Source: Actinomycetota bacterium (GTDB lineage Bacteria; Actinomycetota; Actinomycetes; Actinomycetales; Microbacteriaceae). From it: a stretch of 5,736 bases of DNA. The notes beneath the pieces are model-generated. The model ran no database searches, was not told the DNA's origin, and was given only the letters and a program-made list of their open reading frames with translations. The stretch is taken from NCBI GenBank assembly GCA_009704225.1, contig WLEN01000049.1:1-5736 (forward strand), given 5' to 3'. Below, one piece after another: positions 1 to 5,736 of this stretch. The position numbers were made by a program, and so were the translations under genes. The number at the start of each line of letters is the position of its first letter. Positions within the stretch are counted from its first letter, which is position 1.

Positions 1-1059
1 GCGTGGCGTGCCGGGCTCGACGTTGCCAGAATTTCGGCGTTTGTCATTCCGATTTCGGGTATCGCGATGCAGGTGTCGTTCCTTGTCGTGCTCGGTGTGG
101 GCGGATTCCGCGTTGCCAGCGGCGCAATTGACGTCGCTCAGCTCGTGTCGTTCATCCTTTTCCTGTTCATGATGATCATGCCGCTCGGCCAGGCAATCGG
201 CGCTTTCACCTCAGTTGCCCAGGCTCTCGGAGCTCTCGGTCGCATTCAAGAAATCATCGACTTGCCGAGCGAATCCGCGAACGACGTCGTAACGGACACC
301 CTTGACGGGGAACTTGGCACGGTTGCGATCGAGTTCGACAAGGTCAACTTTGCATACGACCCCGAGACACCAATTTTGACCAACATTTCGTTCACCGTAA
401 AGACCGGGAATCGCATTGCCTTGGTCGGCCCCAGCGGCTCTGGAAAGTCCACGATTCTGTCACTCATTGAGAGGTTCTACGACCCACAATCGGGAACAAT
501 TCGACTGGGAGGACATGACATTCGCGCCCTCGACCGTGCCGAACTTCGCGCGGCGATTGGTTATGTCGAACAGGATGCGCCGGTTCTGGCTGGCTCGATT
601 CGCGACAACCTCGTTCTTGGCGCGCCGAATGCGACCGACGCTGACTGTCTTGCCGTGCTCGACGAGGTTAACCTCTCAAACATCGTCGACCGAGACGAGC
701 GCGGGATTCACTCCCCCGTCGGTGAGGGCGGAGTGCTGCTGTCGGGAGGCGAACGCCAACGACTCGCAATCGCCCGAGCACTACTGGCGGCCGCGCCAAT
801 CCTGCTGCTCGATGAATCGACATCGAGCCTGGACGGGCTGAACGAACAGTTGATGAAAGACGCAATCGATCGAGTGTCGGCCAAGCGCACGTTGATTGTC
901 ATCGCCCACCGACTCTCGACCGTAATCGATAGCGATCAGATCGTGGTTCTTCGCAAGGGCGAAGTCCTCGGAGTTGGAACACACAAGCAGCTGCTGAAAG
1001 TCGTTCCTCTTTACCGCGAGCTGGCCGAGACGCAGCTTCTCTCGCCTGTCGAGTCCTAA
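1..1059 (+). CDS. ABC exporter half-transporter, permease plus ATPase (5' partial)
   Basis: The reading frame is open from base 1, so the gene begins upstream and the first ATG at 67 is internal. The visible 352 residues are the end of a membrane domain followed by a complete nucleotide-binding domain, the TMD-NBD order of MsbA/MdlB-type exporters; such proteins usually have about 570-620 residues, so roughly 230-260 are missing. Two hydrophobic stretches (about residues 13-38 and 46-66) fit TM5 and TM6. ATPase motifs, in window-residue numbers: A-loop Tyr119, Walker A GPSGSGKST at 143-151, Q-loop Gln191, signature LSGGERQ at 247-253, Walker B ILLLDE ending with catalytic Glu272, D-loop SSLD at 275-278, and switch His303 in IAHR. 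All catalytic residues are present, so the domain should hydrolyse ATP. It would act in the cytoplasmic membrane as a homodimer or as half of a heterodimer with an upstream partner. The substrate (drug, lipid or peptide) cannot be told from this part. Confidence 0.95.
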   Translation, partial: AWRAGLDVARISAFVIPISGIAMQVSFLVVLGVGGFRVASGAIDVAQLVSFILFLFMMIMPLGQAIGAFTSVAQALGALGRIQEIIDLPSESANDVVTDTLDGELGTVAIEFDKVNFAYDPETPILTNISFTVKTGNRIALVGPSGSGKSTILSLIERFYDPQSGTIRLGGHDIRALDRAELRAAIGYVEQDAPVLAGSIRDNLVLGAPNATDADCLAVLDEVNLSNIVDRDERGIHSPVGEGGVLLSGGERQRLAIARALLAAAPILLLDESTSSLDGLNEQLMKDAIDRVSAKRTLIVIAHRLSTVIDSDQIVVLRKGEVLGVGTHKQLLKVVPLYRELAETQLLSPVES

Positions 1060-1721
1060 GAGAAATCGGCGTCTGGCGCAAGCGTCGGAATGAACGAACT
1101 CGGCGCGTTGAACCCATGCGCGAGCATCCCGTTCGATTCGCGCAAATAGCAGGTCCCGCAGAGTGATTCATAGGTGACGCTCTCACCGTCGATGGCAACC
1201 TGGGCTCCGTCAAAAATGAACTGGCCATTGACGAGTCGGGCGTTGAACATCGCCTTCCGTCCACAGCGACAAATCGTTTTCAATTCCTCTAGCGCGTGCG
1301 CGACTTCGAGAAGACGGCGCGAACCAGGAAATGCAATTGTCTGAAAATCGGTTCGAATTCCGTAAGCGAGAACTGGGACGTCTTCGAGAATCGCGATGCG
1401 CAAGAGGTCGTCGACCTGGTCGACGCTGAGGAACTGAGCTTCGTCGAGGAGTAGACACGCGACGTCCTGACCGGTCGTTGCTTTGGTTTGAGCCCGATAT
1501 GCATCAAACATCGTGCGAACATCATCATTCGGTCCGATGACGAAATTGACAGCACGCTCAACACCAAGCCGCGACACGATCGACGCTTCGCCCTTCGTGT
1601 CAATGCGGGGTTTTGCAATGAGAACCTGCTGCCCGCGTTCCGCGTAATTATAGGCAGCTTGAAGCAGCGCCGTACTCTTGCCGCTGTTCATCGCGCCATA
1701 TCGGAAATACAACTTCGCCAT
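1056..1721 (-). CDS. tdk: Thymidine kinase (type II, TK1-like)
   Basis: Phosphorylates thymidine (and deoxyuridine) to the monophosphate with ATP in the cytoplasm, feeding dTMP to DNA synthesis by salvage. The 221-residue product (E. coli Tdk is about 205) shows the P-loop GAMNSGKST at 9-17, Walker B-like LLLDEAQFL with catalytic Glu94, the GIRTDFQ segment at 121-127, four zinc-ligand cysteines (Cys151, Cys153, Cys188, Cys191) and a lasso region around YESLCGTCY. The frame stays open upstream to 1952, but that extension is arginine-rich, lies antisense to the next gene, and the family begins directly at MAKLYFRYGAMNSGK. I therefore start at the ATG at 1719-1721. There is no Shine-Dalgarno sequence before it, but a TAnnnT hexamer sits 6 bases upstream, which fits a leaderless mRNA. 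The gene is divergent from the lipoprotein gene, and its stop overlaps that of the ABC gene. Confidence 0.96.
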   Translation of the reverse strand: MAKLYFRYGAMNSGKSTALLQAAYNYAERGQQVLIAKPRIDTKGEASIVSRLGVERAVNFVIGPNDDVRTMFDAYRAQTKATTGQDVACLLLDEAQFLSVDQVDDLLRIAILEDVPVLAYGIRTDFQTIAFPGSRRLLEVAHALEELKTICRCGRKAMFNARLVNGQFIFDGAQVAIDGESVTYESLCGTCYLRESNGMLAHGFNAPSSFIPTLAPDADFS

Positions 1722-1727
1722 ACGTCG

Positions 1728-1733
1728 AGCGTA
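1728..1733 (-). promoter_or_regulatory. Possible -10 box for leaderless tdk transcript
   Basis: On the minus strand TACGCT (pattern TAnnnT) ends 6 bases before the tdk ATG. That places the transcription start at or next to the A of the start codon. Actinobacteria often use this arrangement for leaderless genes, and it would explain why no Shine-Dalgarno sequence is seen. No recognisable -35 element lies 16-18 bases upstream. A TAnnnT match is common by chance, so this is tentative. Confidence 0.35.
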
Positions 1734-1751
1734 CCGAATCACACGCTCTCT

Positions 1752-1755
1752 AGGA
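1752..1755 (+). promoter_or_regulatory. Ribosome binding site of the lipoprotein gene
   Basis: AGGA lies 7 bases before the ATG at 1763, normal Shine-Dalgarno spacing. It supports this start and shows that the small frame is a real gene rather than a shadow of the tdk upstream extension. I could not pick out a convincing promoter for this gene; it would have to lie within the 41-bp gap or in the first codons of tdk on the opposite strand. Confidence 0.6.
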
Positions 1756-1762
1756 TTGACCG

Positions 1763-2152
1763 ATGGGCCGATTTTGCAAAGCCGTCGCTCTCGCGTTGAG
1801 CGCGCTAGTTGTCGGCGGATGTGCGTCACCCATTTCACAGGAGTTGGTCGACCTGCGCAATCGTTTTGTCGCTGCTGGCGGATCGTGTTCCGATTGGACG
1901 TCACACGACAAAACGCTCGCCCGTGCGGCCCTGACGTGTGCCGAAGGTGCAACTCTCATCGTGTTCAATTCAACACAAGAACGCGCTGACTTCATCAAGT
2001 TCGAACTCGAGACAAACGAGCAGATACGTGCGCGAACGCATATCATCCTGTCAAAGGACAACTGGCTCGTCATCGACACCCTCGCGGTCATCGTTCGAGT
2101 GTTGCCCCCAATGGGTGGCATGATCAGCGGAAGAAACGGGGCAAACCCGTGA
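1763..2152 (+). CDS. Small putative lipoprotein, unknown function
   Basis: I do not recognise a named family. The 129-residue product opens with a short basic N-terminus (Arg3, Lys6), a hydrophobic core (about 7-17) and a lipobox-like VVGGC with Cys20, so it is probably cleaved before Cys20, lipidated and anchored on the outer face of the cytoplasmic membrane. The mature part of about 110 residues has two further cysteines, Cys42 (GGSCSDW) and Cys59 (ALTCAEG), which could form a disulfide outside the cell. A stretch of alternating hydrophobic residues follows (ATLIVF), then a charged helix-like segment (about 71-90), then ILSKDNWLVID around Trp101 and a glycine-rich end. Small actinobacterial secreted proteins often have a similar cysteine pair and late Asn-Trp, but that is a loose resemblance. 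A good AGGA site precedes the ATG. It stands alone on the plus strand between tdk (divergent) and folD (convergent), so the neighbours give no hint of its role. Confidence 0.8.
   Translation: MGRFCKAVALALSALVVGGCASPISQELVDLRNRFVAAGGSCSDWTSHDKTLARAALTCAEGATLIVFNSTQERADFIKFELETNEQIRARTHIILSKDNWLVIDTLAVIVRVLPPMGGMISGRNGANP
2131..2150 (-). terminator. Possible rho-independent terminator of folD
   Basis: Read on the minus strand, a 5-bp GC-rich stem (ACGGG / CCCGT, arms 2150-2146 and 2140-2136) with a 5-base loop starts about 10 bases past the folD stop and is followed by TTCTT. This is short for an intrinsic terminator and the T run is broken, but the position is right for ending the glyA-folD transcript. 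It lies inside the last codons of the convergent lipoprotein gene and touches its stop codon. On the plus strand the same hairpin has no T tract after it. Confidence 0.35.
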
Positions 2153-2159
2153 ATCAGGT

Positions 2160-3035
2160 TTAGGCTCCGCGTTCCGCCATCTCGACGACGTTCTGCAGCA
2201 GCAGTGCTCGTGTCATGGGACCGACGCCGCCGGGGTTCGGCGACACCCAGGCTGCGACGCCTCGGACGTCATCGTCCACGTCCCCTGCAATGCGGGTCGT
2301 ACCGTCAGGGTTCGCCACGCGCGAGACGCCCACGTCCAGAACAATGGCGCCTGGCTTGACGTTGGCCGCACTCACAATCGACGGCGAGCCCGCTGCCGCA
2401 ACAATGACATCCGCCGCTCGCAGGTGGTCGGCGAGGTTCAGCGTCCCCGTGTGAGTGAGCGTCACGGTTGCGTTGATCTCTTTGCGAGTGAGAAGTGACC
2501 CGATGGGTCGACCGACGGTGATTCCGCGTCCGATGACAACGACGTTCAGCCCACTCCACGAGATTCCGTGGCGTTCGACGAGTTCGATGACGCCGCGCGG
2601 GGTACACGGCAGTGGTGACGTGATTGGACCCGACGCTCGATTGACAAGCCGACCGAGGTTCATTGGATGCAGTCCATCAGCGTCTTTATTCGGGTCGATG
2701 CGTTCAAGAATCGCATCGGTGTCGAGATGTTTCGGCAGCGGCAACTGGACGATATAGCCGGTGACCTCGTCGTTCGCATTCAATTCGTCGATTACAGCCT
2801 CGAGCTGGGATTGTGTAGCGCTTTCGGGAAGGTCGCGGCGGATTGACGCGATTCCGACCTCAGCGCAGTCCTTGTGCTTGCCGCCCACGTACCACTCGGA
2901 ACCTGGGTCGTGCCCAACCAATACTGTAGCGAGACCGGGAGTGATTCCTTTGGTTCGAAGAGCGTCAACCCGAACCGCGAGGTCACTCTTGATTGCCCCG
3001 GCGGTCGCCGTGCCATCCAGCAACCGGGCCGTCAT
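2160..3035 (-). CDS. folD: Bifunctional methylene-THF dehydrogenase / methenyl-THF cyclohydrolase
   Basis: Oxidises 5,10-methylene-THF to 5,10-methenyl-THF with NADP+ and hydrolyses it to 10-formyl-THF, supplying formyl groups for purines and initiator tRNA. The 291-residue length is typical. The N-terminal catalytic domain carries the Tyr49-x3-Lys53 pair in [14 protein letters not shown] (the lysine is the catalytic residue), Gln97 in VQLPLP, and Asp120 in PNKDADG. The C-terminal Rossmann domain shows PCTPRG at 143-148, the cofactor loop [11 protein letters not shown] at 167-177, and the family-ending PGGVGPMT at 268-275. The loop has Gly where many bacterial FolDs have Ser (GRS), a form common in actinobacterial homologues as I recall them. 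It starts 5 bases after the glyA stop with only a weak ribosome site, so translation is probably coupled to glyA. All key residues are intact. Confidence 0.97.
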   Translation of the reverse strand: MTARLLDGTATAGAIKSDLAVRVDALRTKGITPGLATVLVGHDPGSEWYVGGKHKDCAEVGIASIRRDLPESATQSQLEAVIDELNANDEVTGYIVQLPLPKHLDTDAILERIDPNKDADGLHPMNLGRLVNRASGPITSPLPCTPRGVIELVERHGISWSGLNVVVIGRGITVGRPIGSLLTRKEINATVTLTHTGTLNLADHLRAADVIVAAAGSPSIVSAANVKPGAIVLDVGVSRVANPDGTTRIAGDVDDDVRGVAAWVSPNPGGVGPMTRALLLQNVVEMAERGA

Positions 3036-3040
3036 CAGCG

Positions 3041-4318
3041 TTACTGCTCGAGACCGGGGTAGAGCGGGAAGGCGTCAGTGAGAACCTTGACGCGTCGTTT
3101 GAGCTCGACGGCATCCGGATTCGGCATCAGCGCATGGGCAATGACATCCGACACTTCGGTGAATTCGGCGTCTCCGAAACCACGGGTTGCGAGTGCTGCG
3201 GTTCCGATGCGAACACCCGACGTGACCATCGGAGGACGAGGGTCGAACGGGACCGAGTTCCGGTTGACGGTGATTCCGGCGTCATGAAGCAGGTCTTGCG
3301 CTTCCATTCCGTTAACTGTCGAATTGCGGAGGTCGACGAGGACCAGGTGAACATCCGTTCCACCGGTGAGCACGCCAACACCGGCCGTTGTCGCATCGGC
3401 CGCCGTGAGACGCTCGGCGAGAATCTGCGCGCCACGAATGGTGCGTTCCTGACGTTCCTTGAACTCGGGGCTTGCGGCGAGTTTGAACGCCGTAGCTTTT
3501 CCGGCAATGACGTGCATGAGAGGACCACCCTGTTGACCGGGGAAGACCGCTGAGTTCAATTTCTTACCCAGTTCCTCGTCACGCGACAGGATTAGTCCCG
3601 ACCTCGGCCCACCGAGAGTTTTGTGCACCGTGGTCGACACCACATCGGCGTATGGGATGGGGCTCGGGTGAACCCCGGCGGCGACGAGTCCGGCGAAGTG
3701 CGCCATGTCTACCCAGAGCTTCGCGCCGACCTCATCGGCGATCTCGCGGAACGCAGCGAAGTCGAGATGGCGCGAGTAGGCACTCCAGCCGGCGATGAGA
3801 ACCTGCGGCTTATGCTCCAGCGCAAGATCGCGCACCACGTTCATGTCGACGAGGAATGTTTCGGGGTCGAGCCCGTAGGCGACCGCGTTGTACAAACGAC
3901 CCGAGAAGTTCAGCTTCATGCCGTGTGTGAGGTGACCACCGTGTGCGAGTTCAAGACCGAGAATCGTGTCACCTTTGGTCGCGATGGCATGGAGAACGGC
4001 GGCATTTGCGGTCGCACCGGAATGCGGCTGCACGTTGGCGTAGGCAGCACCAAACAACGACTTCGCACGCTCAATCGCCAGTGACTCGGCGATGTCGACA
4101 AATTCACAGCCCCCGTAATAACGCTTGCCAGGGTAACCCTCGGCGTACTTGTTGGTCAGGACCGAACCCTGGGTCTGCAGAATCGAGCGGGGGACAAAGT
4201 TCTCGGACGCAATCATCTCGAGATAGTCCTGCTGGCGACCGAGTTCAAGGTTCAAAACCTCGGCAATCTCGGGGTCAACCTCGGACAGGGGGGCGTTGAA
4301 TGTGTGAATGTCGTTCAC
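3041..4318 (-). CDS. glyA: Serine hydroxymethyltransferase
   Basis: PLP enzyme that interconverts serine plus THF with glycine plus 5,10-methylene-THF, the main entry of one-carbon units in the cytoplasm. The 425-residue product matches the usual 415-435. Visible family landmarks are LEMIASENF at 33-41, [15 protein letters not shown] at 58-72, the stacking histidine in AHGGHLTHG (His129 by alignment with E. coli His126), Asp204 and His207 in VDMAHFAG, the PLP-binding Lys233 in [13 protein letters not shown], and Arg370 in TSGVRIGT, which holds the substrate carboxylate. The start codon is GTG (4318-4316), preceded by GAGGAG at 4 bases; the next in-frame methionine is at residue 35, inside a conserved block, so GTG is well supported. 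It lies 36 bp after the MFS stop and 5 bp before folD, with which it forms a one-carbon unit. Confidence 0.98.
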   Translation of the reverse strand: MNDIHTFNAPLSEVDPEIAEVLNLELGRQQDYLEMIASENFVPRSILQTQGSVLTNKYAEGYPGKRYYGGCEFVDIAESLAIERAKSLFGAAYANVQPHSGATANAAVLHAIATKGDTILGLELAHGGHLTHGMKLNFSGRLYNAVAYGLDPETFLVDMNVVRDLALEHKPQVLIAGWSAYSRHLDFAAFREIADEVGAKLWVDMAHFAGLVAAGVHPSPIPYADVVSTTVHKTLGGPRSGLILSRDEELGKKLNSAVFPGQQGGPLMHVIAGKATAFKLAASPEFKERQERTIRGAQILAERLTAADATTAGVGVLTGGTDVHLVLVDLRNSTVNGMEAQDLLHDAGITVNRNSVPFDPRPPMVTSGVRIGTAALATRGFGDAEFTEVSDVIAHALMPNPDAVELKRRVKVLTDAFPLYPGLEQ

Positions 4319-4322
4319 GGGG

Positions 4323-4328
4323 CTCCTC
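4323..4328 (-). promoter_or_regulatory. Ribosome binding site that fixes the GTG start of glyA
   Basis: GAGGAG on the minus strand ends 4 bases before the GTG at 4318-4316. It is the strongest Shine-Dalgarno match in the window, though its spacing is at the short end. It decides the glyA start in favour of GTG. Confidence 0.65.
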
Positions 4329-4351
4329 GCGAAGTGGTCGGTTCTGCCACC

Positions 4352-4357
4352 ATTCTA
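4352..4357 (-). promoter_or_regulatory. Possible -10 box for glyA, overlapping the MFS stop codon
   Basis: TAGAAT on the minus strand differs from TATAAT at one position, and its first three bases are the TAG stop of the MFS gene. Initiation about 7 bases downstream would give a leader of roughly 26 bases ending in the GAGGAG site. No good -35 hexamer is found 16-18 bases upstream, which is not unusual in actinobacteria. The leader is too short to hold a folate riboswitch. Tentative; the alternative is read-through from the MFS gene. Confidence 0.35.
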
Positions 4358-5557
4358 GTTTGCCCAGAGCGCTCGTTCTTTGCGCCTCGCGATGAGTGCA
4401 ACCGTCGCGCCACCGACGAGAACACTGGCACCAATGTAGGGCAAAGCGGTGATTCCGAACGGCACCAGCAGCACTCCGCCAATGAATGATCCGCTGCCGA
4501 TTCCGAGGTTCCACGCCGTGGTGCGCATTGCTCCGGCAAAGTCGCGAAGGCGCGGACTAGAGAGTTCCATGATGTATTGCCCAAATAGCGGCTCGGTTAC
4601 GGCGAAACCGAGACTCCACAGCGCACAGGCCACGATTGCGGCAACAGGCGAGTCGGCGACGAGGTTGAGAAGTATCATCATCGACGCCATGTACAGAATC
4701 GAAATCGAGATGTTCCGAGAAAGGTTTTCGGGTTTGCGACCGAGGCGTTCGGCGACGACGATTCCGATTGTGCCACCGACGCCATAGGCCGCGAGAGGCA
4801 CGGCAACGGTCAACGGCGTGAAGTGCGCAACCTCAATGAGGAACGGGGCGATGTACGGGTAGAACATGTTCCCCCCACCAACGACAAGAAAGACTCCTGA
4901 AACACCGAGCAACACCATTCGGAACGATCGGTCGCGAACGATCGAGTGCACTTCGCCGGGAGTCTCGGTGTGGGGATTGGGGACGGGAACCAAAAGGAAG
5001 TACAGACCGACGCTTGCGCCGATTGTCAGTGCGGTCATGATGAGGAATCCAGAACGCCAGTCCGAGATTGCCGCAAGTGCCGAGCCGAGGGGCAAACCAG
5101 CGATAAAGGCGAGATTCGCCCCAGCCGAGATGAACAGGAAACCTCGAGAACGCCACTGACCGGGCAACATCGTGGTCACGTAACCGGTCGCAATCATCCA
5201 GAACATTCCGTTGCCAAGACCTCCGATAATTCGGGAAGCGAACAACACGTCATAGTTCGGAGCCAGCGAGGCCATAACATTCGACACAGTGAACAACCCC
5301 ACCGACACAATCAGCAAGGATTTGCGGCTGAAGCGACGAGTGGTCAACGACATGGGGATTGCCGTGAGAACCACGGTCGCCGCCCACACCGACACGAGAA
5401 ATCCGATCTGCGACGTGCTGACGTTCAGATCCGCCGACATCGACGGCAACATGCCCGTTGGCAAAAACTCGGAGGTCACCGTAGCAAAAACAGTGAAACC
5501 GATAGCCGTCATCGCCGCCCACGGGAAGCGGTCGGTTGATGCGGAAGTTGTGCTCAT
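4355..5557 (-). CDS. MFS efflux permease, DHA1 (12-helix drug:H+ antiporter) type
   Basis: The 400-residue protein is hydrophobic throughout, with about 12 membrane helices (roughly 13-36, 47-70, 80-99, 104-130, 140-162, 170-190, 212-232, 246-269, 283-302, 305-327, 338-362, 370-389) and a hydrophilic central loop near 191-211. TM1 has EFLPTGMLP at 30-38, the acidic signature of the AraJ/SotB/YdhP branch of DHA1 exporters. The loop between helices 2 and 3 carries a degenerate motif A (TTRRFSRKS, 72-80), TM5 a motif C-like GLPLG (154-158), and the 8-9 loop AERLGRKPENLS. These support a proton-driven exporter of sugars, drugs or metabolites; the substrate is not predictable. The ATG at 5557-5555 gives a short cytoplasmic N-terminus of about 12 residues as expected, but its Shine-Dalgarno sequence is weak. 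It follows the metal ATPase by 19 bp in the same direction, which could mean co-transcription but does not prove related function. Confidence 0.93.
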   Translation of the reverse strand: MSTTSASTDRFPWAAMTAIGFTVFATVTSEFLPTGMLPSMSADLNVSTSQIGFLVSVWAATVVLTAIPMSLTTRRFSRKSLLIVSVGLFTVSNVMASLAPNYDVLFASRIIGGLGNGMFWMIATGYVTTMLPGQWRSRGFLFISAGANLAFIAGLPLGSALAAISDWRSGFLIMTALTIGASVGLYFLLVPVPNPHTETPGEVHSIVRDRSFRMVLLGVSGVFLVVGGGNMFYPYIAPFLIEVAHFTPLTVAVPLAAYGVGGTIGIVVAERLGRKPENLSRNISISILYMASMMILLNLVADSPVAAIVACALWSLGFAVTEPLFGQYIMELSSPRLRDFAGAMRTTAWNLGIGSGSFIGGVLLVPFGITALPYIGASVLVGGATVALIARRKERALWAN

Positions 5558-5574
5558 ACTCTTGACAGCCTAGG

Positions 5575-5603
5575 ACTTATCGGCCGGCCGCAATCCCGGT
5601 CAA
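5575..5603 (-). promoter_or_regulatory. Possible promoter of the MFS gene
   Basis: On the minus strand TTGACC (5603-5598) and ATAAGT (5580-5575) are separated by 17 bases, upstream of the MFS ATG and overlapping the end of the ATPase gene. The -35 is good but the -10 is poor. A second candidate -10, TAGGCT at 5572-5567, fits TAnnnT and lies 9 bases before the ATG but has no matching -35. Either would allow expression apart from the ATPase gene. Weak evidence. Confidence 0.25.
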
Positions 5604-5736
5604 TTGCGCCCGCCCTGCGTGAACGGCGCGCAAAGCTCCCAAGATTGAAATCAGATCGACGACCTCCTGAAGTGCGGCACCAATGATTGCCGGTAATTGG
5701 CCAAATGCAGCCCACACCATAAGCGCGAGTGAGAAC
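5577..5736 (-). CDS. P1B-type heavy-metal ATPase, C-terminal fragment
   Basis: A minus-strand frame is open from the window edge to a TAA at 5579-5577 and encodes the last 52 residues of a larger protein. It has a hydrophobic helix (SLALMVWAAFGQL), a short turn, a second helix with AALQEVVDLISILGALRA, and a 15-residue polar tail. This is the terminal helix pair of metal-translocating P-type ATPases, whose ends commonly read like GALLQEVIDVAVILNALRAL. The complete protein would be expected to have about 600-800 residues, with the DKTGT phosphorylation site upstream of the window. The last helix has Glu24 and Asp27 (fragment numbering) and lacks the SS pattern of Cu+ pumps and the HEGGT pattern of P1B-4 pumps, so the metal cannot be named. 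It ends 19 bp before the MFS start. It is too short and too truncated for ordinary gene calling in this window; I rest the call on this recognisable tail. Confidence 0.8.
   Translation of the reverse strand, partial: FSLALMVWAAFGQLPAIIGAALQEVVDLISILGALRAVHAGRAQLTGIAAGR

Noticed and set aside
416..841. 141-residue plus-strand frame overlapping the ABC ATPase domain
   Set aside because: It lies wholly inside the conserved ATPase domain in another frame and has no recognisable content.
1410..1424. Perfect 15-base inverted repeat (GTCGACC-T-GGTCGAC)
   Set aside because: It lies inside tdk and arises from the repeated Val-Asp codons of VDQVDD; no promoter is nearby, so an operator role is unlikely.
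1722..1952. In-frame 77-residue N-terminal extension of thymidine kinase on the minus strand
   Set aside because: It is arginine-rich, runs antisense to the lipoprotein signal peptide, has no ribosome site, and the family starts directly at the residues preceding the P-loop.
1750..2121. 123-residue minus-strand frame opposite the lipoprotein gene
   Set aside because: Composition is Ser/Arg/Ala-rich with no domain-like pattern. The plus-strand frame has a signal peptide, lipobox and ribosome site.
2993..3553. 186-residue plus-strand frame antisense to glyA
   Set aside because: It mirrors a highly conserved coding region, has no ribosome site and resembles no protein; a shadow frame typical of GC-rich DNA. 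The same applies to the 153-residue frame at 3623-4084.
4922..4944. Two copies of GAACGATCG, 14 bases apart
   Set aside because: A short repeat within MFS codons for the Arg-rich central loop; not flanked by anything suggesting a mobile or regulatory element.
4946..5539. 197-residue plus-strand frame antisense to the MFS gene
   Set aside because: Very rich in Arg, His and Gln, the expected reverse complement of membrane-helix codons; no start signals.
5562..5567. Perfect -35 hexamer TTGACA on the plus strand
   Set aside because: The bases 16-18 downstream are GC-rich with no -10, and no plus-strand gene follows.
5581..5590. Palindrome CGGCCGGCCG near the end of the ATPase gene
   Set aside because: It encodes the Ala-Gly-Arg end of the protein; a low-complexity GC palindrome with no supporting context.
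1..5736. Search for CRISPR arrays, tRNA/rRNA genes, transposases, toxin-antitoxin pairs and phage genes
   Set aside because: None seen on either strand; nearly every base is accounted for by the seven genes and their short gaps.

Overview
The window is an ordinary, very tightly packed stretch of bacterial chromosome. It holds five complete or nearly complete housekeeping/transport genes, one small unknown lipoprotein gene, and a fragment of a seventh gene at the right edge. By eye the base composition is moderately GC-rich (mid to upper 50s percent), and translation starts are a mix of ATG and GTG. Protein style (FolD with GRGITVGRP in place of the common GRS form, a CH/QE-rich P1B-ATPase tail, a half-size ABC exporter), an adjacent glyA-folD pair and sparse Shine-Dalgarno sites point to an actinobacterium, perhaps a compact-genome member of the Microbacteriaceae. 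That placement is an inference, not something the sequence proves.

Layout, left to right: (1) plus strand, 1-1059, the C-terminal part of an ABC exporter half-transporter, with the last membrane helices and a complete ATPase domain; its start lies outside the window. (2) Minus strand, 1721-1056, thymidine kinase (tdk), converging on the ABC gene so closely that the two stop codons overlap. (3) Plus strand, 1763-2152, a small putative lipoprotein of unknown function, divergent from tdk across 41 bp. (4) Minus strand, 3035-2160, folD, convergent with the lipoprotein gene across 7 bp. (5) Minus strand, 4318-3041, glyA, 5 bp upstream of folD. (6) Minus strand, 5557-4355, a 12-helix MFS drug-type efflux permease, 36 bp upstream of glyA. 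(7) Minus strand, right edge to 5577, the last 52 residues of a P1B-type metal ATPase, 19 bp upstream of the MFS gene. No stretch longer than about 41 bp lacks a gene.

How the genes relate: GlyA makes 5,10-methylene-THF and glycine from serine, and FolD converts that product to 10-formyl-THF, so glyA-folD is a one-carbon pair and almost certainly a transcription unit. Tdk salvages thymidine to dTMP, the product that thymidylate synthase would otherwise make from methylene-THF; this is a metabolic link only, since tdk has its own promoter region. The metal ATPase, MFS permease, glyA and folD all run the same way and could share transcripts, but a -10-like hexamer at the MFS stop codon suggests that glyA also has its own promoter.

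I did not find a new defence, mobile or regulatory system. The points worth a second look are modest: the unknown lipoprotein, the stop-codon overlap, a possible leaderless tdk mRNA, a terminator-like hairpin embedded in a coding sequence, and the truncated ATPase tail that a simple ATG-based gene search misses.
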